Program-made: the position numbers and the translations under genes
From: Aldehydirespirator sp965203635
Lineage (GTDB): Bacteria > Actinomycetota > Acidimicrobiia > Acidimicrobiales > Aldehydirespiratoraceae
Assembly (NCBI GenBank): GCA_965203635.1
Contig: OZ241903.1
Location: 2,976,001-3,040,000 of the forward strand
Length of the DNA: 64,000 nt
Reading direction: 5' to 3'
In this document: piece after piece, positions 59,674-64,000 of the stretch
Layout: each line of letters begins with the position of its first letter
How positions within the stretch are numbered: position 1 is the stretch's first letter
The notes under the pieces: generated by a model
The model's input: the letters and a program-made list of their open reading frames with translations, nothing else
Database searches by the model: none
What the model was told of the DNA's origin: nothing

Positions 59674-60948
59674 ATGGAGTCGCGATCTCCCACCGAGCGA
59701 GGCCTGTACGGCCATATGCGGCCGTTCCAGCCGCGCACGGAGCCGCGATCGCCGTTGGAGCGGGGGGTGGCCTGGCTGCTGTTCATCCTGCTCGTGGCCG
59801 GCGCGGCGGCATCGATCGCATTGGACGACGACGGCTCCGACATGGCTGCCCCGCGAGAATCGCCGCCGGCCGAGACCGCGACCACGCCGGAGGACGCCAC
59901 CGCGGCCGCCTCCGAAGGGCCCGCTATAACGGCCGCGGTGGACGAGGGGCCCCCGTCCTTCACGATCGCGGCCACCGGCGACCTGCTCATCCACGAGTCG
60001 GTCGCCGACGCGGCCCGCACCGCCGACGGCTGGGACTTCGCGCCGATGTTCGCCAGCGTCGCGCCGATCCTCGGCCAAGCAGACCTGGCCGTGTGCCATT
60101 TGGAGAGCCCGATGTCGCCCAACAACGCCCGTCTCTCCTACTTCCCCGCGTTCCTCGTGCCCAGGGAACTGGCCGAAGCGATCGCCTACGCCGGCTACGA
60201 CACCTGCTCGCTCGCCTCCAACCACGCCACCGACGGCGGGCGCGACGGGATCGTGGGCACGATCGGCGCCCTCGACCGGGCCCAGGTGGCCCACGCCGGC
60301 ATGGCGCTGTCGCCGGAGGCCCGCGACCAGGTCACCCTGATCGAGGCGGGCGACGCCACCGTCGCACACCTCTCGTACACCTACGGCTTCAACAACGGGG
60401 AACTCGACCCGGACGAGTCCCACCTGTCCAACGTCATCGACGAGGCCGCGATCCTCGACGAGGCCCGGAGGGCACGTTCCGCGGGCGCAGACTTCGTGAT
60501 GCTGTCGATGCACTGGGGCACCAACTACAGCAGCGAACCCGACGAGCTACAGGTCGGTCTCGGACCTCGGTTGCTGGCCTCCCCCGACATCGACCTGATC
60601 CTCGGCCACCACGCCCACATGGTGCAGCCGGTGGTCCAGATCGGCGGGGAGTTCCTCGTGTACGGGCTGGGCAACTTCCTGTCGAACCAGTCCCCGGAGA
60701 CCTGCACCGAATGCCCGCTGCCCACCGAGGACGGCGTGATCATCCATCTCACGGTGACCGAGGACGAGGCCACCGGCCGGTGGTCGGTCACCGAGGTCGC
60801 CCACACCCCCACGTGGGTGGATCGCTCCAACTTCGAGATCGTCGACGTTCTGCGCGACACCGGCCGCGATCCGGGGCTGCTGCAGGACTCCGCTCGAAGG
60901 ACCGCCTCCGCCCTCGCCTTCCTGGGCACGACGGTCGAGCCGCGCTAG
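59674..60948 (+). CDS. CapA-family membrane-anchored protein
   Basis: 424 aa with one N-terminal membrane helix (GVAWLLFILLVAGAAASIAL), an acidic/Thr linker and a CapA-type calcineurin-fold domain. Motifs are AATGDLLIHESV, LAVCHLESPMSP, SLASNHATDGGRDG, MLSMHWGTNYSSE, LILGHHAHMVQP and YGLGNFLSNQ. Second member of the family in the window (other at 14.3 kb), this one with a helix anchor instead of a lipobox. 16 bp after the deacylase-like gene, probably cotranscribed with it. Confidence 0.85.
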   Translation: MESRSPTERGLYGHMRPFQPRTEPRSPLERGVAWLLFILLVAGAAASIALDDDGSDMAAPRESPPAETATTPEDATAAASEGPAITAAVDEGPPSFTIAATGDLLIHESVADAARTADGWDFAPMFASVAPILGQADLAVCHLESPMSPNNARLSYFPAFLVPRELAEAIAYAGYDTCSLASNHATDGGRDGIVGTIGALDRAQVAHAGMALSPEARDQVTLIEAGDATVAHLSYTYGFNNGELDPDESHLSNVIDEAAILDEARRARSAGADFVMLSMHWGTNYSSEPDELQVGLGPRLLASPDIDLILGHHAHMVQPVVQIGGEFLVYGLGNFLSNQSPETCTECPLPTEDGVIIHLTVTEDEATGRWSVTEVAHTPTWVDRSNFEIVDVLRDTGRDPGLLQDSARRTASALAFLGTTVEPR

Positions 60949-60963
60949 AGGCTGAGGGGGCGG

Positions 60964-60969
60964 TAGAAT
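60964..60969 (+). promoter_or_regulatory. -10 element of carD
   Basis: TAGAAT lies 7 nt before the carD GTG start at 60977, with no ribosome-binding site, pointing to a leaderless transcript. Confidence 0.55.
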
Positions 60970-60976
60970 TCGCAGA

Positions 60977-61456
60977 GTGAGCTTCAAGGTCGGTGATCGG
61001 GTTGTGTACCCGCATCACGGTGCCGCTGAGATTGTGAGGCTGGAGAAGCGCACCGCCTTCGGCGAGGAGCAGGACTATCTCGTGCTGCGCATGACCCACG
61101 GCGAGATGACCGTGGCCGTGCCCGCCGACAGGGCCGAGGACGTCGGGATGCGCTGGCCCATCAGCACCGAGGACGTCGACGACCTCTTCGAGGTACTGGC
61201 CCGCCGTGATGTGCGCGAGCCCGCCAACTGGTCGCGGCGCTACAAGAACCACCAGGAGAAGCTCAAGTCGGGCGACGTGTACCAGGTGGCCGAGGTGGTG
61301 CGCAACCTGGCCCTGCGGGAGCGGGCCAAGGGTCTCTCCGCCGGCGAGAAGACGCTCTACAACACGGCTCGCAGCGTGCTGGTGTCAGAACTGTCGTTCG
61401 CGCTCGATGTGACCGAGGACGAGGCGTCAAGCCGCGTCGATGTTGCCCTGACCTGA
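60977..61456 (+). CDS. carD: CarD-family transcriptional regulator
   Basis: 159 aa. The N-terminal Tudor-like RNA-polymerase-interacting domain FKVGDRVVYPHHGAAEIVRL and the C-terminal helical DNA-binding domain (DDLFEVLARRD, WSRRYKNHQEKLKSGDVYQVAEVVRNL, ERAKGLSAGEK) match actinobacterial CarD. CarD binds the RNAP beta subunit and stabilises open complexes, notably at rRNA promoters. GTG start with its own -10. The isoprenoid genes ispD/ispF that often follow carD are not here; the next gene is convergent. Confidence 0.95.
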   Translation: MSFKVGDRVVYPHHGAAEIVRLEKRTAFGEEQDYLVLRMTHGEMTVAVPADRAEDVGMRWPISTEDVDDLFEVLARRDVREPANWSRRYKNHQEKLKSGDVYQVAEVVRNLALRERAKGLSAGEKTLYNTARSVLVSELSFALDVTEDEASSRVDVALT

Positions 61457-61474
61457 CCGAAGGGCCGGGCCTCT

Positions 61475-62248
61475 TCAGCGAACCAGTCCGCCGCCGTCGA
61501 CGATCAGCGACTGGCCGTTGACCATGCCGGCCGCGTCGGAGGCCAGCCACACAGCCGTCTCGGCCACCTCGTCGGGAGTGAGCATCCGGCCGCCGATGTT
61601 GGTGGCCGCGATCATCTTGGTGATCTCGGCGTTGTCGCCGATGAAGCGCCGGATCATCGGCGTGTCGGTCGAGCCCGGCAGCACTGCGTTGACCCTGATC
61701 CCCCGGCGGGCGTACTCCTGCGCGGCCGCCTTGGTCAGCCCGACCACACCGTGCTTGGCCGCGGTGTAGTGGGGCTGGCCCGGAGCGGCCACGACCCCCG
61801 CTCCCGACGATGTGTTGACGATGGCGCCGCGGCCCTGTTCGGCCATGGGGCGCAACTCGTGCTTCATGCACAGGAACACGCTGGTCAGGTTGACTGCGAT
61901 CATGCGGTCCCAGCGGGCCTTGTCGAGATTGTGGAACTCCGACATCTGGTCCGCGATCCCGGCATTGTTGAAGGCGATGTCGAGACGGCCGTGATCGGCG
62001 ACGATCCCGTCCACCATCGAGATGACGGCGGCCTCGTCGGTGACGTCGACGGCCACAGCCGAGGCTCCTGCAGGTTCCTGCGAGGCCTCGTTGATGGCGG
62101 CGGCCGTGGCGAGCGCACCCTCGGCGTCGATGTCGGCCACGACGACGTGGGCTGCGCCCTGCACGGCGAATTGCTGCGCCGCGGCCCGGCCGATGCCACC
62201 GGCCGCACCGGTGACCAGCACCACTTTGTCCTGTGCCAGGCCGCTCAC
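61475..62248 (-). CDS. SDR-family oxidoreductase
   Basis: 257 aa from GTG 62248. Classical SDR: VVLVTGAAGGIGRAAA at the start, NNAG, NTSSGAG with the catalytic Ser, YTAAKHG with Tyr/Lys, and the C-terminal GQSLIVDGGGLVR. Reaction and substrate unknown. It follows the thiolase gene by 35 bp, so a role in beta-oxidation or acyl-CoA metabolism is plausible. The very long open frame upstream is antisense-type shadow within the thiolase gene. Confidence 0.88.
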   Translation of the reverse strand: MSGLAQDKVVLVTGAAGGIGRAAAQQFAVQGAAHVVVADIDAEGALATAAAINEASQEPAGASAVAVDVTDEAAVISMVDGIVADHGRLDIAFNNAGIADQMSEFHNLDKARWDRMIAVNLTSVFLCMKHELRPMAEQGRGAIVNTSSGAGVVAAPGQPHYTAAKHGVVGLTKAAAQEYARRGIRVNAVLPGSTDTPMIRRFIGDNAEITKMIAATNIGGRMLTPDEVAETAVWLASDAAGMVNGQSLIVDGGGLVR

Positions 62249-62283
62249 CCCGGAGCGGCCCCGCGCCCCGGGACCCAGGTCGC

Positions 62284-63435
62284 TCACAGGCGCTCGATGA
62301 TGGTGACGTTGGCCTGGCCGCCGCCCTCGCACATCGTCTGCAGGCCCCAGCGTCCGCCGGTGCGCTCCAGCTCGTGCAACAGGGTGGTCATCAACTTGGC
62401 TCCGGTGCAGCCCAGCGGATGGCCGAGCGCGATGGCACCGCCGTTGACGTTGACCTTGGAGTGGGGGATGTCGTGCTCGTGCATCCAGGCCATCGGCACC
62501 GGCGCGAACGCCTCGTTGCACTCGAACAGGTCGAAGTCGTCGATGGCCATGCCGGTGCGCTCCAGCGCGTAGGCGGTGGCCGGGATGGGGCCGGTCAGCA
62601 TGTAGATCGGGTCGTCGCCCCTTACCGACATGTGATGGATGCGGGCTCTGGGCTTCAGTCCGTGCCGCTCCACGGCCCTCTCGGAGGCCACCAGAAGCGC
62701 GGCCGCCCCGTCGCTGATCTGGCTGGAGACCGCCGCGGTGAGCCGCCCGCCCTCGGTGAGCGGCGGCAGCGACTGCATCCTCTCCAGGGAGGTGTCGCGG
62801 CGGGGACCCTCGTCGGTGGTCACGCCGGCGACCGGTTCGATCTCGGCGGTGAATCGCCCCTCGTCGATGGCCTGGATGGCCCGGCGGTGGCTCTCCAGCG
62901 CGTAGGCCTCCATGTCGGCCCGGCTGAAGTCCCACTTCTCGGCAATCATCTCGGCGCCCCGGAACTGCGACACCTCCTGGGTGCCGTAGCGCTGCACCCA
63001 TCCCGCCGATCCACCGAACGGATCGGCGTGGCCCAGAGGCTCGGCCGCGATCAGCGCGGTTCCGATGGGCACCATGGACATGTTCTGGACACCGCCCGCC
63101 ACGACCAGGTCGTTGACGCCGGCCATGACGCCCATGGCCGCGAAGCTGACCGCCTGCTGGCCCGAGCCGCACTGGCGGTCCACGGTGACGCCGGGCACCG
63201 CCTCGGGCAGGCCTGCGGCCAGCCAGGAGGTGCGGGCGATGTCCCCGGCGTTGGGGCCCACGTTGTCGAGGTTGCCGAAGATCACGTCCTCGACGGCCAT
63301 GGGGGCGACGCCGGTGCGGCGCAGCAGCGCCTTGATGGCGGCCGCTCCGAGGTCGGCCGGATGCACCTCGGACAGCCCGCCGCCGCGCCGTCCGGTCGGG
63401 GTTCGGACGGCGTCGACTATGTATGCCTCACCCAT
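62284..63435 (-). CDS. Acetyl-CoA C-acyltransferase (thiolase)
   Basis: 383 aa from ATG 63435, preceded by GGAGGAG. Active site: nucleophile Cys in DRQCGSGQQA, LFECNEAFAPVP, GGAIALGHPLGCTG with the catalytic His, and the second Cys in TMCEGGGQ. Cleaves 3-ketoacyl-CoA with CoA or runs in the condensing direction. Upstream of an SDR in the same operon, next to a luciferase-like gene, consistent with fatty acid or steroid side-chain metabolism. Confidence 0.93.
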   Translation of the reverse strand: MGEAYIVDAVRTPTGRRGGGLSEVHPADLGAAAIKALLRRTGVAPMAVEDVIFGNLDNVGPNAGDIARTSWLAAGLPEAVPGVTVDRQCGSGQQAVSFAAMGVMAGVNDLVVAGGVQNMSMVPIGTALIAAEPLGHADPFGGSAGWVQRYGTQEVSQFRGAEMIAEKWDFSRADMEAYALESHRRAIQAIDEGRFTAEIEPVAGVTTDEGPRRDTSLERMQSLPPLTEGGRLTAAVSSQISDGAAALLVASERAVERHGLKPRARIHHMSVRGDDPIYMLTGPIPATAYALERTGMAIDDFDLFECNEAFAPVPMAWMHEHDIPHSKVNVNGGAIALGHPLGCTGAKLMTTLLHELERTGGRWGLQTMCEGGGQANVTIIERL

Positions 63436-63502
63436 TCGACTCTCCTCCAAGCGCTCGTGTCTCCATTGATTATGCCTTCGACGATTATGCCTTCGGCGCC
63501 GG

Positions 63503-64000
63503 TCACCCGAACTCCGGGATCACCTTCGTGCCGATCAGCTCGATGGTCTGCATGACCTTGTCGTGAGGCACTTTGTAGGGGTTGAACAAGCAGAACACCA
63601 TGTCGCAGCCGGTGGCCTCGTAGGCCCGGAACATCTCGACGGCCCGCTCGGGGTCGCCGCACACGCAGGCGTTGGCCTCCATCAGGTAGTCCATGGTGAG
63701 GTGCTCGATCGATCCGTCCTCGACATGGTCCGCGGTCCGGCCCAGATAGTCGTAGGTGCCCAGCTCGTCCTCCATCTCCCGCAGCCACTGGGCCACCGAC
63801 CCGATTAGGCGGGCTCCCGTCTTGGGGTACCACTCGAACGATTCGGCGGCCACCTCGACCGCCTCGGCCGCCGTCGGCGCCACATTGACCATGGTGAAGG
63901 TGGCGGCCTGGTCGTTCACGAACCGCCCGATCGGGTCGGTGCATGCGGCGATGCCCTCCCGGTAGATGGCGATGCGCCGGGCCAGCTCCTCGGGGGGTGT
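63503..64000 (-). CDS. LLM-class oxidoreductase, 5' part beyond the window
   Basis: The frame is open to the right edge (codon boundary at 64000), so the start lies outside; 165 C-terminal residues are visible. EELARRIAIYREGIAACTDP, FTMVNVAPTAAEAVEVAAES, TMDYLMEANACVCGDPERAV and a C-terminal TGCDMVFCLFNPYKVPHDKV match the end of luciferase-like flavin-dependent oxidoreductases. An internal GTG at 63919 is not a credible start. It is 67 bp upstream of the thiolase on the same strand. Confidence 0.85.
   Translation of the reverse strand, partial: TPPEELARRIAIYREGIAACTDPIGRFVNDQAATFTMVNVAPTAAEAVEVAAESFEWYPKTGARLIGSVAQWLREMEDELGTYDYLGRTADHVEDGSIEHLTMDYLMEANACVCGDPERAVEMFRAYEATGCDMVFCLFNPYKVPHDKVMQTIELIGTKVIPEFG

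Noticed and set aside
61475..63172. Single 565-codon protein combining the SDR with an N-terminal region
   Set aside because: The upstream half is a Gly/Arg/Pro-rich shadow within the thiolase gene; the SDR starts at GTG 62248.
63468..63497. 15-bp direct repeat (GATTATGCCTTC units) before the partial luciferase-like gene stop
   Set aside because: Only two short copies with no context; most likely local slippage.
1..64000. tRNA or rRNA genes
   Set aside because: No T-loop/acceptor arrangement or rRNA-like sequence was noticed by eye; a covariance-model scan would be decisive.

Overview
The window is a high-GC chromosomal segment from an actinobacterium. The best fit is the class Acidimicrobiia. 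This rests on gene order (rpsO-pnp-dapB-dapA-rnj-ftsK-pgsA-cinA-recA-miaB-miaA-dapF-hflX), CarD, actinobacterial-type LexA boxes, and many CaiB/BaiF CoA-transferases, luciferase-like oxidoreductases, SDRs and amidohydrolases. The taxonomic call is an inference. No rRNA, tRNA, insertion sequence, CRISPR array or prophage was seen.

Left part (1-27.4 kb, almost all minus strand): a conserved housekeeping run. Read in transcription order from the right it holds rpsO, pnp, dapB, a SURF1 gene, dapA, rnj, ftsK, a Na/Ca exchanger, a glutaminyl cyclase, a CapA lipoprotein, rimO, pgsA, cinA, recA, hicAB, miaB, miaA, dapF, hflX and dapC (cut by the left edge). Four lysine/diaminopimelate genes (dapA, dapB, dapC, dapF) lie within it. 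It is interrupted at 6-11 kb by accessory genes: a HicAB toxin-antitoxin pair where recX is often found, msrB, a decayed ORF, an AbiEii-type nucleotidyltransferase with its partner, and a GNAT protein.

Middle part (27.6-36.7 kb): a retropepsin-like protease, then a minus-strand set with an acyl-CoA synthetase, an ArsC/Spx-family protein, a 3Fe-4S ferredoxin and a ferredoxin reductase. The ArsC-family gene has an in-frame TGA exactly at the catalytic cysteine position and a hairpin at the right distance for a bacterial SECIS element. I read it as a selenoprotein, and it is the most striking observation here. An SDR, an N-acyl-D-amino-acid-deacylase-like amidohydrolase and an oligopeptide-binding lipoprotein follow.

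SOS mutasome (37.6-43.8 kb): imuA, imuB and dnaE2 on the plus strand, interrupted by a small opposite-strand HicB-like gene. LexA-type boxes sit in front of imuA, dnaE2 and recA. ImuB lacks the family's usual N-terminal segment.

Right part (43.8-64 kb): a catabolic and transport region with a repeat-containing coiled-coil membrane protein, an M20 peptidase, two CaiB/BaiF CoA-transferases, an enamidase-like amidohydrolase, a luciferase-like oxidoreductase, an SsuABC-type ABC transporter, a GntR/FCD regulator and a TPP enzyme. A HAD-like protein, an unknown protein, a second deacylase-like amidohydrolase, a second CapA protein, carD, an SDR, a thiolase and a partial luciferase-like gene follow. 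Several plus-strand genes have a -10-like hexamer only 6-8 nt before the start codon, suggesting leaderless transcripts.
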